A stretch of 64,000 nt of DNA from UBA5972 sp964480735 (GTDB lineage Bacteria; Pseudomonadota; Alphaproteobacteria; Rhodobacterales; Rhodobacteraceae), in contig CAYZQS010000003.1 in NCBI GenBank assembly GCA_964480735.1, forward strand, positions 1-64,000, in the 5' to 3' direction. The position numbers and the translations under genes were made by a program. Below are positions 25,114 to 33,848 of the stretch, in pieces. The stretch's first letter is position 1. Each line of letters opens with the position of its first letter. The notes under the pieces are model-generated. The model searched no databases, was not told the DNA's origin, and saw only the letters and a list, made by a program, of their open reading frames with translations.

Positions 25114-26892
25114 ATGAAAATGACCACCGAGGAAGCCTTTGTTAAAGTTCTGCAAATGCACGGTATCGACAACGCTTTTGGCATAATTGGGTCGGCCTTC
25201 ATGCCGATCTCGGACTATTTTCCAAAGGCGGGCATCACATTTTGGGATTGTGCCCATGAATATTCCGGCGGCATGATGGCCGATGGCTTTGCCCGCGCAA
25301 CCGGCAAGATGTGCGTCGCCATTGCCCAAAACGGCCCCGGCATCGCCAATTTTGTCACGCCGATCAAAACCGCTTATTGGAACCACACGCCGATGCTGCT
25401 GGTCACGCCGCAGGGTGCAAACAAAACGATGGGGCAGGGTGGCTTTCAGGAAGTGCCGCAAATGAACATGTTCGCGGATTGCGTGGCCTATCAGGAAGAA
25501 GTGCGCGATCCTTCCCGCATGGCCGAAGTGCTGAACCGGGTGATCTTGCAGGCAAAGCGGCTGTGCGCTCCGGCCCAGATCAACGTTCCGCGCGATTACT
25601 GGACGCAGGTGATCGACATTGACCTGCCGGCGATTGTGGAGTTTGAGCGCCCTTCCGGTGGCACCGACGCCATAGCGGCTGCCGCTGATTTGCTGTCAAA
25701 TGCCAAGTTTCCCGTCGTCCTGAACGGTGCGGGCGTGGTCATTGGCGGTGCGATTGCCGCCACGCAAGCCCTTGCCGAACGTCTGGATGCGCCGGTGTGC
25801 TGCGGCTACCAGCACAATGATGCTTTCCCCGGCAGCCATCCGCTGTTTGCCGGGCCGCTGGGTTATAACGGCTCTAAGGCCGGGATGGAGCTGATCTCAA
25901 GGGCCGACGTGGTGCTGGCGCTTGGCACCCGTTTGAACCCGTTTTCCACCCTGCCGGGATACGGCATCGATTACTGGCCAACAAAGGCCAAAGTCATTCA
26001 GGTGGATATTAATCCTGACCGGATCGGCCTGACCAAACCGGTCAGCGTCGGTATCGTTGGCGACGCCAAAGCGGTGGCCACGCAGATACTTGATCAATTG
26101 GCGGACACCGCCGGTGACGCGGGTCGTTCAGACCGCAAAGCCCTGATCGCCAAAACAAAATCGGCATGGGCGCAGACCCTGACGTCGATGGATCACGAAG
26201 AAGACGACGACGGAACAACCTGGAACCAGCGCGCACGGGACGCCAAGCCCGATCACATGTCCCCGCGCAAGGCGTGGCGTGCCATTCAGGCGGCTTTGCC
26301 GAAAGAAGCCATCATCAGTTCTGACATCGGCAACGCCTGCGCCATCGGCAACGCCTATCCCAGTTTTGAAGAAGGGCGCAAATATCTGGCCCCCGGCCTG
26401 TTTGGCCCCTGCGGGTACAGTTTTCCGGCCATTTTAGGTGCCAAAATTGGCCGTCCCGACACACCGGTTGTGGGCTTCGCCGGAGACGGTGCCTTTGGGA
26501 TTTCCATGAACGAGATGACCGCCTGCGGGCGGGATGACTGGCCCGCGATCACCATGCTGATCTTTCGCAATTACCAGTGGGGGGCTGAAAAACGCAACAC
26601 AACGCTTTGGTACAACGACAACTTTGTCGGAACAGAGCTGGATTACAACGTGTCATACGCGGGCATTGCCGAGGCCTGTGGCGTCAAAGGTGTTGTCGCT
26701 ACATCAATGGACGGCCTGACCGATGCCCTGAACGCGGCGGTCAAGGCGCAGATGCAGGAAAATCAGACCACGTTCATCGAGGTGATGCTCAATCAGGAAC
26801 TGGGCGAACCCTTTCGGCGTGACGCCATGAAAACGCCGGTGGAGGTGGCCGGTATAAACTCTAAAGATATGCAAAGCCAAAGCGCGGTTTGA
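25114..26892 (+). CDS. xsc: sulfoacetaldehyde acetyltransferase Xsc
   Basis: 592-residue thiamine-diphosphate enzyme. It converts sulfoacetaldehyde plus phosphate to acetyl phosphate and sulfite, the key desulfonation step in taurine breakdown. Visible: N-terminal TTEEAFVKVLQMHGIDNAFGIIGSAFMPISDYFP and the HEYSGGMMADGFARATGK region, typical of Xsc. The ThDP-binding motif starts GDGAFGISMNEMTACGRDDWP, with NYQWGAEKRN after it. ATG 25114 follows AAGGA and begins the conserved domain; the frame is open to 24649 but that part lies in repeat sequence. pta follows 88 bp later on the same strand, fitting the pathway. Confidence 0.95.
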   Translation: MKMTTEEAFVKVLQMHGIDNAFGIIGSAFMPISDYFPKAGITFWDCAHEYSGGMMADGFARATGKMCVAIAQNGPGIANFVTPIKTAYWNHTPMLLVTPQGANKTMGQGGFQEVPQMNMFADCVAYQEEVRDPSRMAEVLNRVILQAKRLCAPAQINVPRDYWTQVIDIDLPAIVEFERPSGGTDAIAAAADLLSNAKFPVVLNGAGVVIGGAIAATQALAERLDAPVCCGYQHNDAFPGSHPLFAGPLGYNGSKAGMELISRADVVLALGTRLNPFSTLPGYGIDYWPTKAKVIQVDINPDRIGLTKPVSVGIVGDAKAVATQILDQLADTAGDAGRSDRKALIAKTKSAWAQTLTSMDHEEDDDGTTWNQRARDAKPDHMSPRKAWRAIQAALPKEAIISSDIGNACAIGNAYPSFEEGRKYLAPGLFGPCGYSFPAILGAKIGRPDTPVVGFAGDGAFGISMNEMTACGRDDWPAITMLIFRNYQWGAEKRNTTLWYNDNFVGTELDYNVSYAGIAEACGVKGVVATSMDGLTDALNAAVKAQMQENQTTFIEVMLNQELGEPFRRDAMKTPVEVAGINSKDMQSQSAV

Positions 26893-26980
26893 TCCTTGCG
26901 TTAATGTCTGTTTCGGCACTAGAATCTGACCTGTTCGCTTGCTTTGACGGCGGACAGGTTAATCGTCGCGGGGGCTGAAT

Positions 26981-27937
26981 TTGAAATCTGACAATTCGCC
27001 CTTTCTAAGCAAGTCAAAACCTGTCTGCCCGCCGGAATTGCTGCAAAAAGCGCAAGCCTTGCCGCCGTCTGTTGTCGCCATTGCCGGGGCCGACGCAAAA
27101 TTGCCAATGTCAGCCGCAAAAGAGGCAACCGATGCTGGCATCATGAAGCCGCTTTTCACCGGCAATTTAGATGAAATTCAACGCCTAGCAGATGATCTGG
27201 CTTGGGATATCAGCCGGTACAAGTTGATTAATACCAAGGGCGAAGAAAGCGCTGCCGCCGCCGCAGCACAAGTTTGCGGACAGGGGCAGGCCGACGTAAT
27301 GATGAAAGGTCAGGTGCATACCGACACGTTTGTGCGGGCCGCGCTAAGCCGCGAATACGGACTGCGAACCGATCAAAAACTGGTGCATATCTTCCACATC
27401 ACCGCGCCTGGCGGGGGCAGGCCGCTGCTGCTCACCGACGCAGCCGTAAATGTTAATCCAACGATTGAAACCCTTCAGATTGCAACCCGTGCGGCCGTGA
27501 CGATGTCACGCACTTTGGGAACCGTCAAACCGAGCGTTGCTTTCCTGTCAGCAACCGAATCGCCGATCCCCTCGGTGCCAAGCGCTGTGGCGGCCCGAGA
27601 ATTATCCAACTGGGCGAAGGCCAATATTGCCGATTCGGAGTTCAGCGGACCGCTGGCCTTTGATCTGATCCTGTCCAAACAGGCCGCCGGAATAAAAAAT
27701 ATGGGGGATGATCCGGTGGCCGGAGCTGCGGATATTATTGTGGTTCCGGATATCGTTTCCGGCAATTCAATTTTCAAGGCGCTGGTCTATTTGTCCGGCG
27801 GATGCGCGGCCGGTATTGTCACGGGTGCCGCCGTTCCGCTGTTGCTGACCAGCCGGGCGGACACGGCGGCTGCGCGTCTGGCCTCTGTGGCGCTGGCCGG
27901 AATAATGGCAGCCAAAAAAGAACCGCCCGGTGGCTGA
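26981..27937 (+). CDS. pta: phosphate acetyltransferase
   Basis: About 318 residues, the short single-domain Pta typical of xsc loci. It turns acetyl phosphate from Xsc into acetyl-CoA. Visible: VVAIAGADAKLPMSAAKEATDAGIMKPLF, GQADVMMKGQVHTDTFVRAAL, LVHIFHITAPGGGRPLLLTDAAVN and IIVVPDIVSGNSIFKALVYLSG near the C-terminus, matching the phosphotransacetylase fold. The reported start is TTG 26981 after a G-rich stretch; no ATG lies near the expected N-terminus, so the start is uncertain by a few codons. It is co-transcribed with xsc in all likelihood. Confidence 0.92.
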   Translation: MKSDNSPFLSKSKPVCPPELLQKAQALPPSVVAIAGADAKLPMSAAKEATDAGIMKPLFTGNLDEIQRLADDLAWDISRYKLINTKGEESAAAAAAQVCGQGQADVMMKGQVHTDTFVRAALSREYGLRTDQKLVHIFHITAPGGGRPLLLTDAAVNVNPTIETLQIATRAAVTMSRTLGTVKPSVAFLSATESPIPSVPSAVAARELSNWAKANIADSEFSGPLAFDLILSKQAAGIKNMGDDPVAGAADIIVVPDIVSGNSIFKALVYLSGGCAAGIVTGAAVPLLLTSRADTAAARLASVALAGIMAAKKEPPGG

Positions 27938-27977
27938 CCTTCATCGTCAACGCAACGGGCGGTGGTATTAAAGTCTT

Positions 27978-28005
27978 ACTAAATCAGTGATTTAGTTGTT
28001 TATTT
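27978..28005 (+). terminator. candidate terminator after xsc-pta
   Basis: ACTAAATCA (27978-27986) and TGATTTAGT (27988-27996) form a short AT-rich hairpin followed by TGTTTATTT. It overlaps the stop codon of the convergent gene. It is weak in pairing energy, so termination is only possible. Confidence 0.35.
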
Positions 28006-28354
28006 CCCAGACTTCCGCGTCGCAAATCGCCCCGCCAACCATGCAACCTTCGATTTTCAACTGTTTGGACGTCATGATCACTGTGCCGTCAAACGTCAGA
28101 AACTTCGGCATGTCAGGGTGCTTCATGTTTGGTCCGGCCCACGTGCCGTCGGCCTGTTTTTCCATGCCGTGACACATTTCAAATCCGTCGCTGACCCGCG
28201 TACAGGTCAGACCATCGGCGCCATCAACAACCGCAATGACCTGATCGCCCTTACGCAGCCAGGATGTTTCCTGAGCAACCACCGCTGTGGACGCCATAAG
28301 ACCCGCGCCAAATACCAGGGCCGTGCCCGCTACCATTATTTTATTCATTTTCAA
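27992..28354 (-). CDS. secreted small protein with four cysteines
   Basis: 120 residues with a signal peptide (IMVAGTALVFGAGLMASTAVVAQ). The mature part is about 90 residues with Cys in GLTCTRVS, FEMCHGM, EGCMVGG and AICDAEV, suitable for two disulfides, and a VIMTSKQLKIEGCMVGG strand resembling DUF2147-type lipocalin-like ends. No firm family assignment. It stands alone, 150 bp from the membrane protein upstream on the same strand. Periplasmic location is the only safe inference. Confidence 0.7.
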   Translation of the reverse strand: MKMNKIMVAGTALVFGAGLMASTAVVAQETSWLRKGDQVIAVVDGADGLTCTRVSDGFEMCHGMEKQADGTWAGPNMKHPDMPKFLTFDGTVIMTSKQLKIEGCMVGGAICDAEVWEINN

Positions 28355-28506
28355 CTCCCTTGAAGGATTATCTGTCAGTGGGGGGAGCTTATATTAGCAA
28401 ACGCTAAAATGCAAATAACTGCATGTGTCCGGGCTGTCAAAACAGCCCGGATATTGTTCATTTTATTGCAGCGGCAAATTTGGATTTCAACCCAATGCCG
28501 GGCACA

Positions 28507-28938
28507 TCAGGCGGTTTCAACCTTGTTTTCAAGCGACGCTGCAACCAGCCCCATAACCGCGCCAAAAACGATGTGCAGCATCAGCGTCATGCCAATCCCC
28601 ATCATGCCAAATTTTATGCCAAAAAAGCCGCCACCGGCCATTGGCATAACAACCACCATCATCATGACCCAAGCGGCCAGACCGACCACAACGCCTTTGC
28701 CCAGCTGCGAACCGCCGGGAATTGAATCATTGGCCAGCGCATAGATACCGCCCCATGCAATGGAGCCGATCATGAAATGGGCCACCCAGCCCACAATTGC
28801 GGGCATTCCCATCATCGCGCTCAGCATGATGATAATGTCCATCTCGGGCATGATACCCATCATATTTTTCATCACGAAAACCACTGCCAGAACTGCTGAA
28901 CCGACAAAGCCTCCGATTATCCCGTTTTTCAGTGTCAT
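28507..28938 (-). CDS. four-helix membrane protein (DUF6789-like)
   Basis: 143 residues, very methionine- and glycine-rich, with about four membrane helices: GIIGGFVGSAVLAVVFVMKN, IIIMLSAMMGMPAIVGWVAHFMIGSIAWGG, VVVGLAAWVMMMVVVMPM and MGIGMTLMLHIVFGAVMGLVAA. Similar small proteins are labelled DUF6789. No function is known. It lies downstream of the second sigma/anti-sigma pair on the same strand and may be controlled by it. Confidence 0.7.
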   Translation of the reverse strand: MTLKNGIIGGFVGSAVLAVVFVMKNMMGIMPEMDIIIMLSAMMGMPAIVGWVAHFMIGSIAWGGIYALANDSIPGGSQLGKGVVVGLAAWVMMMVVVMPMAGGGFFGIKFGMMGIGMTLMLHIVFGAVMGLVAASLENKVETA

Positions 28939-29006
28939 TGGGCCTTCTCCTTTTAGTATGCGCGGCCAAAGTCAGGCAATTGCGCTTTTTGTTAAAACGG
29001 CGGCCC

Positions 29007-29237
29007 TCACTTTTTCTTTTTGTGAAAGGCCGCCATTAGTTCCGGAGACACCTTGCTGTCCGAAGTTTTACCGAAACTCTGATGGATCAGCAGATTGGCC
29101 TGTTTTGTCTGCCTGACAAAATTATTGCAGTTGTTGCACATCAAAACATGCAACCAAATCCTGACCCGGCTTAATCTTGAAAGCTTTTTGTCAGAATAAT
29201 CCTGCGCCTTTTCGCAAACGTCCCGGCAGGTCATCAT
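29007..29237 (-). CDS. zinc-finger anti-sigma factor (zf-HC2 type)
   Basis: 76 residues from ATG 29237, chosen because AAGGAAA precedes it; the frame continues upstream to 29264. TCRDVCEKAQDYSDKKLSRLSRVRIWLHVLMCNNCNNF contains the H-x3-C-x2-C motif of zinc-binding anti-sigma proteins. The rest is polar with a KKKK tail and no membrane helix, so it would be a soluble anti-sigma factor. It lies 88 bp after the ECF sigma gene on the same strand. Confidence 0.75.
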   Translation of the reverse strand: MMTCRDVCEKAQDYSDKKLSRLSRVRIWLHVLMCNNCNNFVRQTKQANLLIHQSFGKTSDSKVSPELMAAFHKKKK

Positions 29238-29325
29238 AGCGGTGTTTCCTTTTGTTCTCGGCAATCGCTTTTGCGTGCCGATATGTTAAAGACTCAGCAG
29301 ACGCGGTTTCGTTACAGTATTTTCA

Positions 29326-29928
29326 TTATTTTATTTCCGCTTCAAGAATTCGGCGGATTTGTTCGCGGGCGCGGAACAAATGAACCCGCACATTGCCCTC
29401 TGAAATTTCCAGCATAGCAGCAATTTCACGCGACGACAGTTTTTCGCGGGACAAAAGGCTTAGAATTGCGGCCTGAACTTTTGGCAGCTGATCTATGGCG
29501 TCACGCACGATGTCCCATGTTTGCTTGCCGCCCAAAATGCGCTCTGGCGTGATTTCCTCCCACAAAACATGCGGGTCAATCCAGTTGCCGGCCGCATTGA
29601 ACATGTCATCAAAGTCTTGCGTAATCTGGTCCTTGGTGTCGGGTTGCAATTCCAGATGTTGAAACCTGCCGTCCTGTTTTGCACGGGTCCGCGCCTTGTT
29701 GGCAAGAATGGCAAATATCCAGTTTTTAAGCGAGGCGCGCCCGTCAAAACTGTCAAGCTTTGCAACAACCGCCATCCAGGTGTCCTGCGTGACCTCCTCG
29801 CCGGTTGCCCGGTTTCCGACCAGCGCTGTGGCAACCCGAACCATAGACGGGTTCAGATCGCCATAAATTTCCCCAAAAGCACCCTCGTCGCCACCCTTCA
29901 GCCGACGAAGCAACGCACGCTCTGCCAT
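29326..29928 (-). CDS. ECF sigma factor
   Basis: 200 residues. Region 2: YGDLNPSMVRVATALVGNRATGEEVTQDTWMAVVAKLDSF and LKNWIFAILANKARTRAKQ. Region 4: QLPKVQAAILSLLSREKLSSREIAAMLEISEGNVRVHLFRAREQIRRIL. ATG 29928 follows a G-rich ribosome site; residues upstream to 30012 have no similarity. A longer-than-usual linker (FNAAGNWIDPHVLWEEITPERILGGKQ) joins the two regions, as in the ECF groups that pair with small zf-HC2 anti-sigma factors. Its partner is the next gene. Confidence 0.88.
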   Translation of the reverse strand: MAERALLRRLKGGDEGAFGEIYGDLNPSMVRVATALVGNRATGEEVTQDTWMAVVAKLDSFDGRASLKNWIFAILANKARTRAKQDGRFQHLELQPDTKDQITQDFDDMFNAAGNWIDPHVLWEEITPERILGGKQTWDIVRDAIDQLPKVQAAILSLLSREKLSSREIAAMLEISEGNVRVHLFRAREQIRRILEAEIK

Positions 29929-30284
29929 ACTCGCCCCCCGTTCAAGACTGTATGCGCAGAAGCGGGAAACCGTAAGGGTGGATTTGGCGTATGCCTTGGC
30001 TGGGGTTATCATTTAAAATCCGGCCTTGGATGCGTCCTGCCCCAGCGCCTCGGTTACTGACAAAACGGCCTTTGGATTTCGGTCATGGTTCGAAATCAGC
30101 TGCACCCAGCCTGTCTGAACGACTCCACATCGCAATTCTCAGTTCTGCCAGAACTGCGGACTTACGCATCCCTCAGCGAATGACCGGCAAGTGGAATAAT
30201 GTTCTGATCACCGGTTGACAAATCAAACAGTGCAATATATCTAACAATCGATAGATAAAATCAAACAATCGAAAGATAGATAAA
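29929..30284. promoter_or_regulatory. promoter region with TetR-type operator
   Basis: No gene. A near-consensus sigma-70 promoter is present: TTGACA (30215-30220), 17-base spacer, TATCTA (30238-30243). The -10 element is one arm of an inverted repeat, TATCTA-N8-TAGATA (30238-30257). A related direct repeat (ACAATCGAAAGATAGATA, 30265-30282) follows immediately, up to the start codon at 30285. This is a typical operator for the TetR repressor encoded two genes downstream. Nothing else is recognisable from 29929 to 30210. Confidence 0.75.
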
Positions 30285-30812
30285 ATGAAACTCTCCACAC
30301 ACACAATCACCGTAAAGGCTTCAGCCGCTCATGCCTGGAAAATCATTGGCGAAGACTTTGTTCACGTTGACCGCTGGATGGCTGCCAACCCAACTGCCGA
30401 CACGATTTCTGGTGCGGCCCTTCCCGGTGCCCCGGCAAAAGGCCGCAATTCCTACCTGATCAAAAAGTTTCAGCCCGTGTATCAAGAGGAAGTCATCACC
30501 GCCTATAGCGACGCCAAACGCAGCGTTTCCACGCGGGTTACCCTGCGCAATACCCCCCGATTGCTGCCAATGCTTGGGTACATTGCGACGGTGGATGTGA
30601 AAGCCGACGGTGACGAAGAATGCACAATCACCTACACCGGCCAAGCCACCACAAAGTGGTTCAGCGCACCCATGAAGGGCATGTTAACCAAGAGCTTGGA
30701 CGCCGGCTTTTTGCGCGGTCTTGAAGAGCTGTGCCATTACATCCAAACCGGCGAACCACATCCAAGAAAGGTCGAAAAAGTCAATTCCGAAGCCGCCTTG
30801 GCGGCAGCCTGA
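30285..30812 (+). CDS. SRPBCC family protein
   Basis: 175 residues. START-like fold: THTITVKASAAHAWKIIGEDFVHVDRWM at the N-terminus, GRNSYLIKKFQPVYQEEVITAYSDAKRSVSTRV in the sheet, and a C-terminal helix MKGMLTKSLDAGFLRGLEELCHYIQTG. Such proteins bind hydrophobic small molecules, but the ligand is unknown. It is the first gene after the operator-promoter and is followed by the TetR gene after 23 bp. Confidence 0.8.
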   Translation: MKLSTHTITVKASAAHAWKIIGEDFVHVDRWMAANPTADTISGAALPGAPAKGRNSYLIKKFQPVYQEEVITAYSDAKRSVSTRVTLRNTPRLLPMLGYIATVDVKADGDEECTITYTGQATTKWFSAPMKGMLTKSLDAGFLRGLEELCHYIQTGEPHPRKVEKVNSEAALAAA

Positions 30813-30835
30813 TAAACTGACCATCTGGTGTCACT

Positions 30836-31447
30836 GTGATCAAAGGAAAAGCCATCAAAGACGTCTCAATAAAATCGCGCCTGATCGAGGCCGGGAAATC
30901 CATGTTCGCGGAGCGGGGTTTTAATGGCGCGTCGGTCCGTGAGATATGCAAAATGGCCGACGCCAGCTCTACCATGATCCACCACTATTTTGGCTCAAAA
31001 GAGGGGCTTTACAACGCGATCATCGAGGAATTCACATCAACCACGTTCGATGTACCCCTGCGATTGATCGACAAGCCGCCCAGGACACAGGAAGAGTTCA
31101 TTTTGCGTCTTGAAATGTTCATTTCCGAGACGTTTCGCGCCCTGTCAGCCCAAGCGCCGGTGTTTCGGATCATTGCACGCGAAGCCAGACAATATGTTGG
31201 TACATCAAAATTTCACGATGGGTTTTCAAATTACCTAAGCGCTGCCCAAAACGCCGGGTTTGTGAGCGCTGATCTAAAAATAGAACTGGTCACAGGGCTC
31301 GTGCTCGACCGCCTTGGTGGGCAGATTATGTACGCATCCAAGATGCAGGACGACCGCCCCAACGTGCTGAATGATGAGGCCTATGCCAAAGAATGGCTGA
31401 ACGCCAATACCACTGTTTTGATCCACGGTTTGGGCGGTCGCCCTTAG
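30836..31447 (+). CDS. TetR-family repressor
   Basis: 203 residues. The N-terminal helix-turn-helix (about 10-55) reads SRLIEAGKSMFAERGFNGASVREICKMADASSTMIHHYFGSKEGLYNAII, the TetR signature. The C-terminal ligand domain is divergent. GTG 30836 is the start. It sits inside the operon it probably represses through the TATCTA-N8-TAGATA site at 30238, giving a self-limiting circuit. The inducer is unknown. Confidence 0.88.
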   Translation: MIKGKAIKDVSIKSRLIEAGKSMFAERGFNGASVREICKMADASSTMIHHYFGSKEGLYNAIIEEFTSTTFDVPLRLIDKPPRTQEEFILRLEMFISETFRALSAQAPVFRIIAREARQYVGTSKFHDGFSNYLSAAQNAGFVSADLKIELVTGLVLDRLGGQIMYASKMQDDRPNVLNDEAYAKEWLNANTTVLIHGLGGRP

Positions 31448-31515
31448 TCCGGATCCAACACACGCAGTTTATGCCCAAAATCGGCGCGAAATACCTCTTT
31501 TGAAAGGAAAGACCA

Positions 31516-32331
31516 ATGGCCAACACAATCCTTATCACCGGCGCATCTGCCGGCATTGGCAAAGCAACAGTAAAATTGTTTCAACAGAAGGGTTGGAACG
31601 TTGTCGCGACGATGCGCAAACCGGATGAAGAACAAGAGTTGACCCAGCTGGACAATGTGCTGGTGACCCGTCTGGATGTGACAGATGAAGCCTCGATCAA
31701 GTCGGCGGTCAACGAAACTGTCGCCAGATTTGGCGGCATCGACGTGTTGGTTAACAACGCCGGATATGGCGCCATTGGCCCCATGGAGGCCTTTGCGATC
31801 GAAAACGTGCGTCGACAGTTTGACACCAATGTGATCGGACTGATCGCAACCACCCAAGCAGTGTTGCCGCACATGCGGGCCGCAAAATCTGGCACAATCG
31901 TCAATATCAGCTCTATTGGTGGCAAGGTGACCTTCCCGCTGATGTCGCTATATCACGGAACCAAGTTTGCCGTTGAGGGGCTGACCGAGTCGCTGAAATT
32001 TGAGCTGGACGCAATTGGCGTCAAGACCAAGATTGTAGAGCCGGGTGCCATCAAGACGGATTTTTACAGCCGTTCGATGGACATTTCCAACGACGAAAGC
32101 ATGCAAGAATACCAACCCACCGTGCAGGCCATGACAAACGCAATGCAAGGCCAGAATAACCATGGATCAGCGCCAGAGGTGGTGGCCGAGGTGATCTGGA
32201 ACGCGGCAACTGACGGAACGCCTGCGCTGCGCTACCCCGTTGGCGCGGGTGCTGCGCATTTCATTGACAACCGCAAAATGGCTGACGACGAAACGCACAT
32301 GAATGGTGTGAAAGAACAGATGGGGCTTTAA
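31516..32331 (+). CDS. short-chain dehydrogenase/reductase
   Basis: 271 residues, classical SDR. The NAD(P) loop is TGASAGIG (about 8-15), the structural motif NNAG lies in LVNNAGYGAIG, and catalytic Ser-Tyr-Lys lie in ISSIGGKV...YHGTKFAVEGL. The tail GVKEQMGL and substrate region are not family-specific. It follows TetR by 68 bp and a GAAAGGAAAGA ribosome site. Presumably it oxidises or reduces the same kind of hydrophobic compound the SRPBCC protein binds; this is inference. Confidence 0.9.
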   Translation: MANTILITGASAGIGKATVKLFQQKGWNVVATMRKPDEEQELTQLDNVLVTRLDVTDEASIKSAVNETVARFGGIDVLVNNAGYGAIGPMEAFAIENVRRQFDTNVIGLIATTQAVLPHMRAAKSGTIVNISSIGGKVTFPLMSLYHGTKFAVEGLTESLKFELDAIGVKTKIVEPGAIKTDFYSRSMDISNDESMQEYQPTVQAMTNAMQGQNNHGSAPEVVAEVIWNAATDGTPALRYPVGAGAAHFIDNRKMADDETHMNGVKEQMGL

Positions 32332-33164
32332 GGCGCAGCATAACTTGTGGTCAGCAAGGGCATTGGCAATGACTTTGGGGGGCAGTCCCGGACAATTTGA
32401 AGACGGACCAAATGTCTGGGGTAGCTCAATACCAGATGTGTTGGGATCGATCATTTTTAGGCGGTGCAAGAAAAACAGTTTCTGCTTCAGTTATTGACAA
32501 AGGGAATTCGAACGAAGTTGCGTGCGGGGATGTGTCAGTTTGAGCATTGCGCAATATTCGTATAGTGAAATCACTCCGGTCACTGGCCCCGCGGGGTACA
32601 AACGTCCGCTTTTTTGATGACGTGCAGATAGAGCCGGATGTGAGGATTGTCACCGAAAAGTGAAACGGCGCGGTTTCAGGGGTATAAAGTCGACTCCGAC
32701 TAAACTTGGTTGTACATTGTTGAACCGGCGGGAACGCGATTTTCTGTGAGAATAAGAGGAAACGAGAGCCCTCTTCAGGCGGCCAACCATCGTCTAAGTC
32801 GTTGAAAAGGCTTGGCGGCGAGTACCGGAATCGAACCGGTGTACACGGATATGCAATCCTATAGTTTGCACTGTTTTTGTTGGGTTATTTTGTAATATGA
32901 ACCACGTAGAGCCCGAGGAATTACCGCGGGTCAGTTGCTGAAAGTAAAATGGTTTGAGCGAAGCAAATATTCGTTTCTGGTGCAGTGGACGACCGCTCTG
33001 AGCTCTCTTTGACAGATGCTGTGCTTTGATCGAATGTCCGCATTGCGCGAAAAAGCTATTACTTTGCACCTGTAGAATTTGGACCACCAGACGCACACCA
33101 ATTCGACCTGGTCAATTTGGTTGAGCGTTTCAATCGATCTAATCAAAGTTCGTAACAACAATCC
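32332..33164. other. 833 bp without a gene, containing a tRNA fragment
   Basis: No credible reading frame with homology is seen on either strand. The only recognisable element is the 3' half of a tRNA at 32813-32860. Composition is more AT-rich than the flanking SDR and Pho genes, especially around 32870-33160. This fits decayed or transferred DNA at a junction. Confidence 0.6.
32813..32860 (-). pseudogene. truncated tRNA-Cys, 3' half only
   Basis: On the minus strand the sequence gives an anticodon arm with TTGCATA (GCA anticodon), a short variable region, a perfect T arm with GTTCGATTC loop and CCGG stem, then ACTCGCC plus G and CCA. The matching 5' half, with D arm and a GGCGAGT acceptor strand, is absent upstream. 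Loop position 37 is T rather than the usual A, and the discriminator is G. Such 3' tRNA halves are the usual attachment-site remnants of integrative elements. No integrase is in the window. Confidence 0.65.
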
Positions 33165-33848
33165 CTACCCAAGTGCATAACCCCTGCCGCGCACGGTTCG
33201 AATTAGGTCCGCCGCTTCCGCACCAAGGGATTTGCGCAATCTGCCGACATGTACGTCCACCGTTCGGCTATCCACGTACACGGACCGCCCCCAAACTTTG
33301 TCCAGCAATTGATCCCGTTCGAAAACACGGCCGGGTCTTTCCATCAGGGTTCGAAGCAGCTTGAATTCCAACGGGCCAAGGGCGACTTCCTCACCAGAAA
33401 CATGCACCCGGTGGGCTTCGACATTCATTTCAATGCCACCGACGCGGATAGTATCTCCACCCCCCGATTTACTGCGCCGAAGGGTTGAACGCACGCGGGC
33501 AAGAAGCTCCGACACTGAATATGGCTTGGTGATATAGTCGTCTGCACCCACGTCCAACCCGCGAATGACATCTTCTTCTTCTCCGCGCGCGGTTAACATT
33601 ATGACCGGTGTTTCACGTGTTTGCGACCGAGCGCGGATACGCCGGGCAAGCTCAAGGCCGGAGGCGCCCGGCATCATCCAGTCCAGAAGGATCAGATCAG
33701 GCACCTCTTCGGCCAATTCCAGTTCGGCCTCATCCCCGTCCTGCGCAGTCCTGACGTCATAGCCTTCCTTGCGAAGGTTATAAGCGATCACTTCGCGTTG
33801 CGCGGCTTCGTCTTCGACGACCAGAATTTGCGCGCCGGAACTAGCCAT
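33165..33848 (-). CDS. phoB: phosphate regulon response regulator PhoB
   Basis: 227 residues. The receiver domain (1-120) has LVVEDEAAQRE, the phosphorylated Asp in LILLDWMMPG, and ITKPYSVSELLARV. The OmpR-type winged helix (about 130-227) ends in VDVHVGRLRKSL and LIRTVRGRGYALG. PhoB binds Pho boxes such as those found at 39182-39219. It is the last gene of pstSCAB-phoU-phoB, its ATG overlapping the phoU stop by eight bases. Confidence 0.95.
   Translation of the reverse strand: MASSGAQILVVEDEAAQREVIAYNLRKEGYDVRTAQDGDEAELELAEEVPDLILLDWMMPGASGLELARRIRARSQTRETPVIMLTARGEEEDVIRGLDVGADDYITKPYSVSELLARVRSTLRRSKSGGGDTIRVGGIEMNVEAHRVHVSGEEVALGPLEFKLLRTLMERPGRVFERDQLLDKVWGRSVYVDSRTVDVHVGRLRKSLGAEAADLIRTVRGRGYALG

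Noticed and set aside
32426..32653. A 75-residue minus-strand gene in the tRNA-fragment region
   Set aside because: No family features, no ribosome site and unusual composition; best regarded as chance in decayed DNA.
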